64,000 nt of DNA from Microbulbifer agarilyticus (lineage in GTDB: Bacteria > Pseudomonadota > Gammaproteobacteria > Pseudomonadales > Cellvibrionaceae), in the NCBI RefSeq assembly GCF_020171345.1, contig NZ_JAIUZM010000001.1, positions 1,364,001-1,428,000 on the forward strand, in the 5' to 3' direction. Below are positions 17,194 through 26,086 of this stretch, one piece after another. The number at the start of each line of letters is the position of its first letter. Within the stretch, counting starts at the first letter, position 1. The notes under the pieces are model-generated. The model saw nothing but the letters and a program-made list of their open reading frames with translations, had not been told where the DNA came from and searched no databases. The position numbers and the translations under genes are program-made.

Positions 17194-18609
17194 ATGTGTG
17201 ATGAACAAGCCAGGGCGGATGCTCTGGAAGCGTTACAGGGCACAACCTTTTTTCCCTACTGGCTCGACGCGCCGCAGCGACCGGCGGATGAACCGGCGCT
17301 GCAGCGCGCGCTGAACTGCGATCTGCTGATCGTTGGTGGCGGCTTTACCGGTTTGTGGGCTGCGGTACAGGCAAAAGAGGCAAACCCCGAGCGCGACGTG
17401 GTGCTGATCGAAGCCAACAGTATTGCCATCGGTGCCTCCGGCCGACCGGCGGCGATTCTGTCCACTTCGGTAATGCACGGCCTGGCCAATGCCCAGCGAT
17501 TGTTTCCGGAAGATATGGAAACCCTGGAGCAGCTGGGTAAGGACAATCTCGACGGTTTCCGCGAAACCATCGAGCGCTACGGTATCGATTGCGATCTGGA
17601 ATGGGGCGGCGAACTGACCGTGGCGATCGGTGACGAAGGCCATGAAGATATCGAAAAAGAGTACAAGCTCTACCGTCACTACGGGCACGACGCACACCTG
17701 CTGGATCGCGATGCGGTACAGCAGGAAGTGAACTCGCCGTTGTTCAATGGTGGGCTCTGGTCCAAACAGCGCAGCGGCACCGTGCACCCGGCGAAGCTCG
17801 CCTGGGGACTGAAACGTGTCGCCGCTGAGCTGGGTGTGCAGATTTACGAAAACACGCCCATGGTGAGCAACCAGCAGAACAAACAGGGTGTGCTGGTAAA
17901 GACACCGCAGGGCCAGGTACAGGCAAACAAGGTCTTGCTGGCAACCAATGCATTTGCCGCGGGCAACCGCAAAATTCGCAACCGCGTAGCGGCAATCCGC
18001 GATCGTATTGTTGTCACCGAGCCGCTCAGCGAAGAGCAGATGGCATCGATTGGCTGGCAGAACCGCCAGGGTATCTACGATACCCGCACCCAGCTGAACT
18101 ACATGCGCCTTACCGCCGATAACCGTATTTTGTTTGGTGGGCGACTGGATTACTTCTTTGGTAACAATACCGATCCCACAGAAGATAAAAAGGCGGATCC
18201 GTATCTGCGCCTTGTGGATAACTTCTATCGCACCTTCCCCACCCTGCGCGGCATTCGTTTCAGCCACGCGTGGAGTGGGCCGATTGCACTCACCACGCGG
18301 ATGGCGGTGCACTACCAGTCCTATCACGGTGGCAAAATGCTTTACGCCGGTGGCTATTCTGGTTTCGGTGTGACCGCCACGCGCTTCGGCGCGCGGGTGG
18401 CTCTGGCGATGCTAGACGACAAGAAAGTGCCCGAGCGCAATTTGCAGTTTGCGCGCACGCAACCGGCATTTATTCCGCCGGAGCCCTTCCGCTGGATTGG
18501 TGCCAAGATCACCATGTATGCGCTGGATACCCTGGACGAAAAGGGTGGCTGGCGTATTCCCTGGGTGCGCATGGTGGAAAAAATGGGATTCCCCATCACG
18601 CAAAAGTAA
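17194..18609 (+). CDS. FAD-dependent amine oxidoreductase (DAO family, PuuB-like)
   Basis: The 471-residue flavoenzyme has the N-terminal dinucleotide-binding motif LLIVGGGFTGLWAA (about residues 44-57) and a C-terminal GYSGFGVTATRFGA segment that closes the FAD site. The closest architecture is gamma-glutamylputrescine oxidase PuuB and related amine oxidases, which yield an aldehyde, ammonia and H2O2. It starts 38 bases after the TonB-receptor gene and should share its transcript. The aldehyde product would be the natural substrate of the aldehyde dehydrogenase of the cluster. There is no signal peptide, so it acts in the cytoplasm. The amine substrate is not readable from sequence. Confidence 0.88.
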   Translation: MCDEQARADALEALQGTTFFPYWLDAPQRPADEPALQRALNCDLLIVGGGFTGLWAAVQAKEANPERDVVLIEANSIAIGASGRPAAILSTSVMHGLANAQRLFPEDMETLEQLGKDNLDGFRETIERYGIDCDLEWGGELTVAIGDEGHEDIEKEYKLYRHYGHDAHLLDRDAVQQEVNSPLFNGGLWSKQRSGTVHPAKLAWGLKRVAAELGVQIYENTPMVSNQQNKQGVLVKTPQGQVQANKVLLATNAFAAGNRKIRNRVAAIRDRIVVTEPLSEEQMASIGWQNRQGIYDTRTQLNYMRLTADNRILFGGRLDYFFGNNTDPTEDKKADPYLRLVDNFYRTFPTLRGIRFSHAWSGPIALTTRMAVHYQSYHGGKMLYAGGYSGFGVTATRFGARVALAMLDDKKVPERNLQFARTQPAFIPPEPFRWIGAKITMYALDTLDEKGGWRIPWVRMVEKMGFPITQK

Positions 18610-18637
18610 GTTTGTGTTTCCGAGTGTGAAATCGTTT

Positions 18638-18689
18638 CCGCACCGCCGCGTCGCGATTTGTATCGCGACCTGGTCAGGTGCGGTTTTTT
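18638..18689 (+). terminator. Two-tier intrinsic terminator after the amine oxidase gene
   Basis: An outer stem CCGCACC/GGTGCGG encloses an inner hairpin GTCGCGAT-TTGT-ATCGCGAC and is followed by six T. It ends the TonB-receptor/oxidase transcript ahead of the convergent luxR-type gene. Confidence 0.85.
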
Positions 18690-18696
18690 ATGCCGA

Positions 18697-19536
18697 TTAT
18701 TTTTCCAGGCTGGTCAGCGGGTCTGGATCGCCGCTGGAATGGTGGCGCAATGCGCTGATAAACAGATAAAACAGCTCTGACTGGGAGGTGACATCGAGCT
18801 TGGCATAGATGTTTTTGCGATGGGTTTTTACCGTATCGACACTGGCATCGAGTCTTTCCGCCATCGACTTGATGGAATGCCCGCGCATGGTCAGGTGCAG
18901 CACCTCGCACTCGCGATTGGTCAGGCGCGAGCGGCCAAAATTTTCCAGCGCGCTATCCAAACGCGTGCCGAAACTTTCTTTGCCAGCTTCCGCCGCCTCA
19001 TAGCTGGTCATCCATTTTCTGAGAATGTTTTCTACCAGCGGCGTCAAAGAGCGCAGCACCGCCATTTCCTGATTGGAGAAGCGCCCATTGCCCAGGTCGC
19101 GCGCGCGGCCAATCGACAGGCTGGCAATGGTGCCATCGCGGCCGCCTACCAGATAACAGGCTTCGTCCCCGAGGTTGGCTTCGCGATAGTACTTGCGAAA
19201 ATATTCCGTGTGCGAAAAGGCATCGGGCGCGACTTCGCGCAGGAAAAACAGCCCCTGTTTTTCTTCATCCACCGCTGCGCGATAGAACGGATCGAACAGG
19301 TAAGCGCCCTCTACGTAGCGATCCACCTGGGTGCTGGGCTGTTCGTTGGCGAGCAAGCGGTGATGGGCAATTTCCGGCGCACTGCCCGAGGGGTACAGGA
19401 TCGCCATACTGCTGTTGCCATGTACCAGCTGTTCGGCACCGCGCAGCAGTTCATATACCCGCTGCGAATCCGACTCACAATCCAGCAGGTTACTGACGCA
19501 CTGATGCCAGTGGAATAAATCCGGAGTAACACTCAT
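18697..19536 (-). CDS. LuxR-type HTH transcriptional regulator
   Basis: The 279-residue protein carries a C-terminal LuxR/FixJ helix-turn-helix at about residues 200-260, beginning LTNRECEVLHLTMRGHS and containing SVDTVKTHRKNIYAKL. The N-terminal 180 residues are not a response-regulator receiver (no phospho-acceptor aspartate pattern) and do not show the acyl-homoserine-lactone-binding signature; a GAF-like sensory domain is possible. The ATG at 19536 is used; an in-frame GTG lies 9 bases upstream. It is convergent with the amine oxidase gene. As the second regulator in the cluster it is a candidate for the shared 22-bp palindromes, since LuxR-type dimers bind sites of this form. Confidence 0.87.
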   Translation of the reverse strand: MSVTPDLFHWHQCVSNLLDCESDSQRVYELLRGAEQLVHGNSSMAILYPSGSAPEIAHHRLLANEQPSTQVDRYVEGAYLFDPFYRAAVDEEKQGLFFLREVAPDAFSHTEYFRKYYREANLGDEACYLVGGRDGTIASLSIGRARDLGNGRFSNQEMAVLRSLTPLVENILRKWMTSYEAAEAGKESFGTRLDSALENFGRSRLTNRECEVLHLTMRGHSIKSMAERLDASVDTVKTHRKNIYAKLDVTSQSELFYLFISALRHHSSGDPDPLTSLEK

Positions 19537-19566
19537 GCAGCACACCTGCCGGGCCGAATTGCCACT

Positions 19567-20136
19567 TTAGTCTTTGGCCAGATATTCATCTTTCAACTTC
19601 ACGTAGTTGCCCGCAGTGTAGGTAAAGAAGCTTTTTTCTTTTTCAGACAGCGGACGTGCCTGTTTGGCCGGGGAGCCCACATACAGGTAGCCACTTTGCA
19701 GGCGTTTTCCCGGCGGCACCAGTGCGCCGGCCGCCAGCACCACTTCGTCTTCAATCACCGCGCCATCGAGGACGATGGCACCGATACCAATCAACACACG
19801 GCTACCGACGGTGCAGCCATGCAGGCAGGCCTTGTGACCGATGGTGACATCGTCACCGATGGTGAGCGGCCAGCCGCCCTCGTTGAAGTCACTGGCGTGG
19901 GTGATATGCAGCACCGAGCCATCCTGCACGCTGGTGCGGGCGCCAATGCGCACCCGGTGCATGTCGCCGCGCACCACCGCCATGGGCCACACGGAACTGT
20001 CGTCGCCCAGCGTCACATCTCCGATCACGCAGCTCTGCGGGTCGATAAACACCCGCTCGCCGAGGTTCGGCGTATGGCCGCGGTGTTCGCGCAGGTGTTC
20101 GTGCATGGAAGCATGGGGTAAATCCGGTTTGGGCAA
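19567..20136 (-). CDS. Gamma-carbonic anhydrase family protein (YrdA-like)
   Basis: The protein is a left-handed beta-helix hexapeptide-repeat trimer of the YrdA/CaiE group. The zinc-ligand histidines of gamma-class carbonic anhydrases are in place (SVLHITH and IGHKACLHGC). The TTG at 20136 is chosen because it is preceded by a perfect GGAGGT ribosome site at a 5-6-base distance and gives 189 residues; the ATG at 20106 would be about 10 residues shorter and has no such site. Whether it has carbonic anhydrase activity is unknown for most relatives. It is divergent from prlC, a common gammaproteobacterial arrangement. Confidence 0.9.
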   Translation of the reverse strand: MPKPDLPHASMHEHLREHRGHTPNLGERVFIDPQSCVIGDVTLGDDSSVWPMAVVRGDMHRVRIGARTSVQDGSVLHITHASDFNEGGWPLTIGDDVTIGHKACLHGCTVGSRVLIGIGAIVLDGAVIEDEVVLAAGALVPPGKRLQSGYLYVGSPAKQARPLSEKEKSFFTYTAGNYVKLKDEYLAKD

Positions 20137-20238
20137 GGCTGACCTCCGCTTGGGCAATCCACTAGAATAGGGGGCATATGTTAACCCGTCCCCGCGTTCA
20201 TCGCCCCTGTGATGGCCGCCCATCGACAAGGAATTCCG

Positions 20239-22287
20239 ATGTCAGACACTTCCCTCGACAACCCGTTGCTGGGTGCACCGGTACTGCCGCCGTTCGACAC
20301 GGTAAAGCCCCTGCACGCGGAGCCTGCCGTCAGCACGCTGATCGTCAAGTGCCGCGAACAGCTGCGATCCTGCCTGGAAAGTGCCGGAGATAGCCCTACC
20401 TGGGACGCCACCATGGCACCACTGGAGGAGGTTCAGGACCAGCTGAGCAAGGCATTTTCGCCGGTATCGCACCTGAACAGCGTGTTGAGCGGCGACTGGC
20501 GTCAACCTTATGAAGAGTGCCTGGCCAAGGTAACCGAGTACTGGACCGAACTGGGTCAGAACCCCGAACTGTATGCCGCCTACCGCGCGCTGGCCAAAGC
20601 GGAAGATTTCGCCAGCTGGCCGCAGGCCCGCCAGCAGGCAGTGCGCCACGGGTTGCGCGATATGCATCTGGGCGGCGTGAGTCTCGAGGGCGAAAAACGC
20701 ACGCGCTACGCCGCGATCAGCAAGCGCCTCGCGGAATTGAAGAGCACCTTCGCTAACAACGTACTGGACGCTACCAATGCGTGGACCCTGAATATCACCG
20801 AGGCGTCCGAACTGGCAGGTATCCCGGATTCCGCACTGGCGCAGGCCAAGACGTTGGCGGAGTCGAAAAACCAGTCGGGCTGGTTGCTCACCCTGGATGG
20901 CCCCTGTTTCCTCGCGGTGATGACCCACGCGGAAAATCGCGATCTGCGCCATCGTGTGCACTTCGCGTTTATTACGCGGGCGTCGGATGTCGGTCCCAAT
21001 GCGGGCGAATTCGACAATGCCAATGTGATGGCAGAGATTCTTGCGTTGCGCGCGGAACAGGCGCATCTGCTCGGCATGCAAAATTACGCCGAGCGCTCGC
21101 TGGCAAGCAAGATGGCCGGCTCCACCGAGGAGGTGGAAACCTTCCTGCGCGACCTGGCCAAGCGCGCCAAGCCCGCCGCGGTGAAAGAATTTGCCGAGCT
21201 GCAGGCGTTTGCCACCAGCGAGCTGGGACTCGATACCCTGCACCCTTGGGATGTGGCCTGGGCTGCAGAGAAACTCAAGCAATCCCGCTACGCCGTCAGC
21301 CAGGAAGAGTTGCGCCCGTACTTTCCCTATCCCAAGGTGCTCGCCGGCATGTTTGCGGTGGTTGAAAAGCTGTTCGGTGTCGTCGCGGAACGTGATGACA
21401 GTATCCCCACCTATCACCCGGACGTGCAGTTTTACTGGGTGAAGCGCGGTGGCGAACCCATTGCCGGCTTCTATCTCGACCCTTATGCGCGCGAGAAAAA
21501 ACGCGGTGGGGCCTGGATGGACGATGCGCGCGTGCGTCGCCAGACGATTGCCGGCTTGCAGTTGCCGGTGGCTTATCTGGTGTGTAATTTTTCTTCGCCG
21601 TCGCAGGACGCCCCCGCGCTGTTGACCCACTACGAAGTCACCACCCTGTTCCACGAGTTTGGCCACGGCCTGCACCATATGCTGACGCGCGTGGATGTGG
21701 CCGCGGTTTCCGGGATCAATGGTGTGGCCTGGGATGCAGTGGAATTACCCAGCCAGTTTCTTGAGAACTGGTGTTGGGAGCCGGAGGCGCTGGCGATGAT
21801 CTCCGGCCACTATGAGACCGGTGAGCCGCTGCCGCAGGCGTTACTGGATAAAATGCTGGCGGCGAAGAACTTCCAGTCCGCGATGTTTACTGTGCGCCAG
21901 TTAGAGTTTGCGTTGTTTGATTTCCTGCTGCATTCACGCCCCGAGGGCGCCAATGCCGAGGAAATCCAGCGCCTGATCAACGAGGTGCGCGCACAGGTAT
22001 CGGTGGTGCCGGTCTCTCCGGAAAACCGTTTTCAGAACAGCTTCAGCCATATCTTTGCCGGCGGATATGCGGCGGGTTATTACAGTTACAAATGGGCCGA
22101 AGTGCTGAGTGCCGATGCCTTCTCGCTGTTTGAAGAGAGGGGTATTTTCGATCCGGAGACCGGCGAAAAATTCCTGACCACGGTGCTGGAGCAGGGGGGC
22201 AGCCGCGATGCACAGGAAATTTTTGTGGCGTTTCGTGGCCGTGCACCGAAAATAGACGCACTATTGCGTCACTCGGGTATAGAATAA
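20239..22287 (+). CDS. prlC: Oligopeptidase A
   Basis: The M3-family zinc metallopeptidase degrades short peptides, including cleaved signal peptides, in the cytoplasm. The 682 residues match E. coli PrlC (680). The zinc motif HEFGH begins at H472, with the third ligand in the downstream ENWCWEPEAL segment, and the family-typical YYSYKWAEVLSADAF block is near the C-terminus. The ATG at 20239 follows an AAGGA ribosome site; upstream in-frame codons are not conserved. A yheV-like gene follows after 23 bases, as in pseudomonads. Confidence 0.96.
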   Translation: MSDTSLDNPLLGAPVLPPFDTVKPLHAEPAVSTLIVKCREQLRSCLESAGDSPTWDATMAPLEEVQDQLSKAFSPVSHLNSVLSGDWRQPYEECLAKVTEYWTELGQNPELYAAYRALAKAEDFASWPQARQQAVRHGLRDMHLGGVSLEGEKRTRYAAISKRLAELKSTFANNVLDATNAWTLNITEASELAGIPDSALAQAKTLAESKNQSGWLLTLDGPCFLAVMTHAENRDLRHRVHFAFITRASDVGPNAGEFDNANVMAEILALRAEQAHLLGMQNYAERSLASKMAGSTEEVETFLRDLAKRAKPAAVKEFAELQAFATSELGLDTLHPWDVAWAAEKLKQSRYAVSQEELRPYFPYPKVLAGMFAVVEKLFGVVAERDDSIPTYHPDVQFYWVKRGGEPIAGFYLDPYAREKKRGGAWMDDARVRRQTIAGLQLPVAYLVCNFSSPSQDAPALLTHYEVTTLFHEFGHGLHHMLTRVDVAAVSGINGVAWDAVELPSQFLENWCWEPEALAMISGHYETGEPLPQALLDKMLAAKNFQSAMFTVRQLEFALFDFLLHSRPEGANAEEIQRLINEVRAQVSVVPVSPENRFQNSFSHIFAGGYAAGYYSYKWAEVLSADAFSLFEERGIFDPETGEKFLTTVLEQGGSRDAQEIFVAFRGRAPKIDALLRHSGIE

Positions 22288-22310
22288 CCCGATAGTAGTA
22301 GAGGTATCCC

Positions 22311-22571
22311 TTGAGCGACGAAACCAACAAGCCCACCAAACGCCGGTTTATTGCCGGCGCCGTCTGTCCACGCTGTAGCGAGATGGACAAGATCGTCAAT
22401 TACAAACTGGGCGATAAGAATTATCGTGAATGTGTGGCCTGCGGTTTCAAAGATGAAATTCGACTGCAGGCCTCGGTCCGGGAATTGGACACCCGGGTCA
22501 ATCAAACCGAAGACAGGGAAGTGGAAGAAACCGCGGTGAAGATTCTGTTGCCGCCGTCTGAAAAAAAATAA
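22311..22571 (+). CDS. yheV: YheV-family putative metal-binding protein
   Basis: The 86-residue protein begins with TTG behind an AGAGG ribosome site. It has a four-cysteine metal-binding pattern, CPRC and CVAC, about 27 residues apart, inside the sequence KRRFIAGAVCPRC that defines the YheV/DUF2387 family. Function is unknown; the cysteines probably hold zinc. It follows prlC on the same strand and probably shares its transcript. Confidence 0.88.
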   Translation: MSDETNKPTKRRFIAGAVCPRCSEMDKIVNYKLGDKNYRECVACGFKDEIRLQASVRELDTRVNQTEDREVEETAVKILLPPSEKK

Positions 22572-22587
22572 CCAAAACGATTTCCAC

Positions 22588-23394
22588 GTGAAAAAGCTCC
22601 TTTCCTTGATCGCCGTGGCGATTACCCTCGTTGTCGCGAGCCTGTACTGGCTCGACCACCAGCGCCAGGTGCGTGAACAGCAGCAGGAAATGACCGCGCA
22701 CCTGATTACCCGCTGTGTAAATCAGGGGCTGTTGTCACTGTTTGTACTGCAGAGCAATGACTGGGCAAAACAGCCCAAGCTCCTGGATGTCGAGACCCGC
22801 CGGTTAAAACAACAGACACAGGCCCTGCCGGATGCCATTCTTGTCGGCAAGCCCTTTGCTGACTGGCAGGCTGCGCTTGAGGTGTGTGATCGATTGACGG
22901 AAAACAGTAATCGACTGCACAAAACCATTTTCCATCCGCTCACAGATATGGCGAAAAAAGACATCTGGGAGTTGGGCACGGCCAAGAGTGCGCCTTTCCA
23001 GGAGCGGCGCAAAAAAGCGATGTACCGCAGTAAAACTGCCGCAGATGCAGCGGATCAGTACATGCAGGAATTAGAGGTGGATGTAAAACACTGGCTGGAT
23101 GTCAGTCGTATGTCGCCTGAAGCGCGCGCCCTCGCCGACCAGCAATTGCGCGATTTTATTTTCCAGAAGTATCACAAGGGGCGTTTCAGTAAACGCCGTG
23201 TTTTGCAGTATTTGGAGCGCCAGGAAGCCTTTTATCAATTGCTCACCGACAATACCAGAGGGTTTACACTCCGCGGTGGCAGTCTGTTTTTTTACAATAA
23301 AGCCCTGCACCGAAAGGTGGACGACCTGAATCGTTCCCTGATGCATGGTGAGGCAGATTTTTTTGCCAGCTGGCGACAAATTGTTGTGCAGTGA
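22588..23394 (+). CDS. Hypothetical membrane-anchored protein
   Basis: The 268-residue product starts at a GTG and opens with a single hydrophobic helix (MKKLLSLIAVAITLVVASLYW) that is likely an uncleaved anchor. The rest is rich in charged helices and has two cysteines separated by about 60 residues. No domain is recognised. It starts 16 bases after the yheV-like gene and is probably the last gene of the prlC transcript. The start has no strong ribosome site, so it may be translationally coupled. Confidence 0.65.
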   Translation: MKKLLSLIAVAITLVVASLYWLDHQRQVREQQQEMTAHLITRCVNQGLLSLFVLQSNDWAKQPKLLDVETRRLKQQTQALPDAILVGKPFADWQAALEVCDRLTENSNRLHKTIFHPLTDMAKKDIWELGTAKSAPFQERRKKAMYRSKTAADAADQYMQELEVDVKHWLDVSRMSPEARALADQQLRDFIFQKYHKGRFSKRRVLQYLERQEAFYQLLTDNTRGFTLRGGSLFFYNKALHRKVDDLNRSLMHGEADFFASWRQIVVQ

Positions 23395-23492
23395 TGTGTG
23401 TCGATGCGAGAGGCCGAGAAGCGTTGGTGCGTGAGGTGGCATAGATCCTACGGCTGCGCGATCGCGTTATTCGAAGCGGTGCACCGGAAATA

Positions 23493-24152
23493 CTAGTGGG
23501 ATAAATCTACCTGGCGGTTAATTGACGGCCCGCGCAATTCTATTTGCATATGCTGGGCAAAGTCGGGCCATTGACCGGGCACATCGTCGAAGCGCTGCTT
23601 ATACAAAATCATCGAGATCAGGTGTTCCGGATCCAGCTCCGCTGGCTCGAAGCGCTGCAACAAAATATCGGCGAGCCCATCCAGCTGGCACGCCAGACTC
23701 TCCCCCAGCAACTCCCGCACCACCAGGTTGGCCACCATCGGATCCATCGGCAATAACGGCGTGCCGCATACCGGCTGCAACACATCGTTGATCTCTTCCA
23801 TGATGCGATGCGCCAGATACGCCTCGTCGAGAATCGAGCCGAGGCCATGCTGTTCCGGCTGTCGCTCAGGGATTTCGCTAAAGCTGTGTGCAATCAGCTC
23901 CTGCACTGGGTGGAAGTCCATGCCGCCGGCATCACACAGTGCTTCCAGACGCTTTAGCCAGGCAGGAATAACCTGGATATACCGGATCACAAAACAGGTG
24001 AGGTGGAGTGGTGCGTCCCGCTCGGGCAAGTGGATACTGCGATGCAGGTTGGGCAGAGTTTTGTGCAGCGAATGGCGAAAGCGACTTCGGGCCTGCTCTG
24101 CGGCCACGGCACGCTCAATGCACTGCTGGATCAGTTCATAATGGTCAGACAT
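23493..24152 (-). CDS. Conserved-looking hypothetical cytoplasmic protein
   Basis: The 219-residue protein is soluble and mostly helical, with no signal peptide. It opens with a MSDHYELIQQCIERAVAAEQ helix; the segment PMDPMVANLVVRELLGESLACQLDGLADIL is the most conserved-looking part. I do not recognise a family. It lies alone between the convergent prlC transcript and the MATE gene on its own strand, with the MATE gene upstream (156-base gap). Codon use and GC content match its neighbours. Confidence 0.65.
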   Translation of the reverse strand: MSDHYELIQQCIERAVAAEQARSRFRHSLHKTLPNLHRSIHLPERDAPLHLTCFVIRYIQVIPAWLKRLEALCDAGGMDFHPVQELIAHSFSEIPERQPEQHGLGSILDEAYLAHRIMEEINDVLQPVCGTPLLPMDPMVANLVVRELLGESLACQLDGLADILLQRFEPAELDPEHLISMILYKQRFDDVPGQWPDFAQHMQIELRGPSINRQVDLSH

Positions 24153-24308
24153 ACGCCGAAACGAAAACGGTGAAACCGCGTCCTCGTTTCATTGTTCGCC
24201 TATTTCCCCGGGACTTTGTGGTCCAGAACTGCTCCAGAAATAGAGCAAACAAAATGTGCGCAACAAGACTGCCTAACGAAGGATGAGGAATCCGTACCGT
24301 AGCTCCAA

Positions 24309-25667
24309 TTACAGCCAATAATTCTTTTTAGTGTAGTTATAAAAGTAGACCATCAATCCGATAGAGCGTGCGACAAACCACAAAAAAAGGCTGAACCAGA
24401 TGCCAGTGTTATCCAGCTGGCGTGTAAGCCACCAGCTTGGCAGGAATACGATGACGGTAGCGATGAACATGGTGTCACGCATCTGCCGGCTCTTGCCTGC
24501 GCCGATGAAAACCCCGTCCAGTTGATAACTCCACACCGCCACCATGGGCAGTGCACACAACCAGGGGTAGTATGCGTTTGCCGCCGACAGTACTGCGGGG
24601 ATGTTGGTAAAAAGCGGCAGTATCCAAAATTTTCCGCTCACCAGTATCGCGGTAATCCCAACGGCGGTAACCAGCGCCAGCCCCCCCGCGGCGCGATTGG
24701 TGCGGCGGAACTGGGCCATCGATTTTCTGGCTACTGACTGACCCACCAGGGACTCGGTGGCATGCGCGAATCCGTCCAGCGCATAGGATGTCATCATCAA
24801 CAGCTGCAGTAGGATCGCGTTGGCTGCAAGTACCGTGTCCCCTTGCGCCGCACCCTGTGCGGTGAAAAAGGTGAGGGTAAATAACAGCAGGCAGGTGCGT
24901 ACGAACAGGTCGCTGTTGATCCGCAATAACTCCAGCCACGGTGCAATGTTTTGCCACGGCCAGAAGGCAGTATTGCGCAATACCTGTGCCATTTCCTGGG
25001 GCGTGTCGCGATGGCGCAGGTGCAGCAGCCACCAGCCCATGCCGAAGCTGCACAGGTCCGCACACACCGATGCCCAGGCCGCGCCGCGGGCGCCCATGCC
25101 GAGGCCGAGAATCAATACCAGATCCAGCACAATGTTCAACAGGTTGGCGGTGACCAGAATCGCCAGCGGCGCGCGGCTATCCTGACGGCCAATAAAAAAT
25201 CCCAGCAGGGCAAAGTTGGCGAGCGCAATGGGGGCGCTGAGCAGGCGGATTTGCAGGTAGTCCCGCGCGTGCGGGGTTGCCTCGGCACTCGCATTCATCC
25301 ACTGGGTGACCAGTGGCAGCAGTGGCGAGGCTAGCAGCAACAGCAGGGTGCCGAGCAAAAACGCCAATCCCAGCGCGCGCAGTAACCACGACGCCCCGCT
25401 GTCGCTGGCGCGCGCCACCAGGCTGGTAGTGCCCATGCGCAAAAAGCCGAACGCCCACAGCAACATGGAAATTACGCTGGCGCCGATGGCGACCCCGGAA
25501 AGGTATTCCGGACTGGGCAGGTGACCGAGCACAGCTGTATCCACAGCCCCCAATAGCGGCACAGTAATGTTGCTCAAAATCATGGGCCAGGCGAGGTGCC
25601 AGACCCGCAGGTAGGGAGCCAGCTGGCGGCGCCTGGTGACGCGCGTCTGCGCCGATGAATTTTTCAT
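24309..25667 (-). CDS. MATE-family exporter (DinF-like)
   Basis: The 452-residue protein has about 12 membrane helices in two similar halves. The start, WHLAWPMILSNITVPLLGAVDTAVLGHL, is diagnostic of MATE transporters of the DinF/NorM branch, which export cationic drugs or metabolites using Na+ or H+ gradients. The second half contains SLVGQSVARK, a MATE motif. There is no clear ribosome site before the ATG. The substrate cannot be predicted. It is divergent from the cytochrome oxidase operon across a 419-base gap. Confidence 0.9.
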   Translation of the reverse strand: MKNSSAQTRVTRRRQLAPYLRVWHLAWPMILSNITVPLLGAVDTAVLGHLPSPEYLSGVAIGASVISMLLWAFGFLRMGTTSLVARASDSGASWLLRALGLAFLLGTLLLLLASPLLPLVTQWMNASAEATPHARDYLQIRLLSAPIALANFALLGFFIGRQDSRAPLAILVTANLLNIVLDLVLILGLGMGARGAAWASVCADLCSFGMGWWLLHLRHRDTPQEMAQVLRNTAFWPWQNIAPWLELLRINSDLFVRTCLLLFTLTFFTAQGAAQGDTVLAANAILLQLLMMTSYALDGFAHATESLVGQSVARKSMAQFRRTNRAAGGLALVTAVGITAILVSGKFWILPLFTNIPAVLSAANAYYPWLCALPMVAVWSYQLDGVFIGAGKSRQMRDTMFIATVIVFLPSWWLTRQLDNTGIWFSLFLWFVARSIGLMVYFYNYTKKNYWL

Positions 25668-26086
25668 GTAAGTTGGCGGTTTAATTGACTTTCTTCTGAC
25701 GATGTGTTTCTGTTGAACACGCTAGATGCGACAAAAAGACACAGGTTGTTGGTTGTACCTTCCGGGCGACGACATCTGAAGTAAAAATAACAAGTTGCAC
25801 TGACGGCAGTATCGCGCAGTCGAGGTCATCGCCCGGTGTGCGAACAGTGTATGTAGTCTTGGTTTACTACAGCGTGTCCACATTCATAATGTGTGGATGT
25901 GTTCCCGATCTCGTGGTCGGGGCAGACTCCAGTCCTCCGAACAGCCAGCCGCTGTTTACGGGTTTTGCTTATTTGTGGTTTTTCACGCCGCGATCTCGCT
26001 CGGGTATTTGCCCGTGCGTCAGGTTCGTTGTCGTGCGACCTCCGTGAGCGACCCGCGAGAATAACAAACATGGAGATCTGCAGGCG
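25668..26086. other. Divergent promoter region between MATE and cytochrome oxidase genes
   Basis: No gene is credible in these 419 bases. There are small dyads, such as GTAGT-N8-ACTAC around 25853-25870 and CGGG-N5-CCCG near 25998, but none resolves to a known regulator site. The cox promoter must lie here. Confidence 0.5.
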
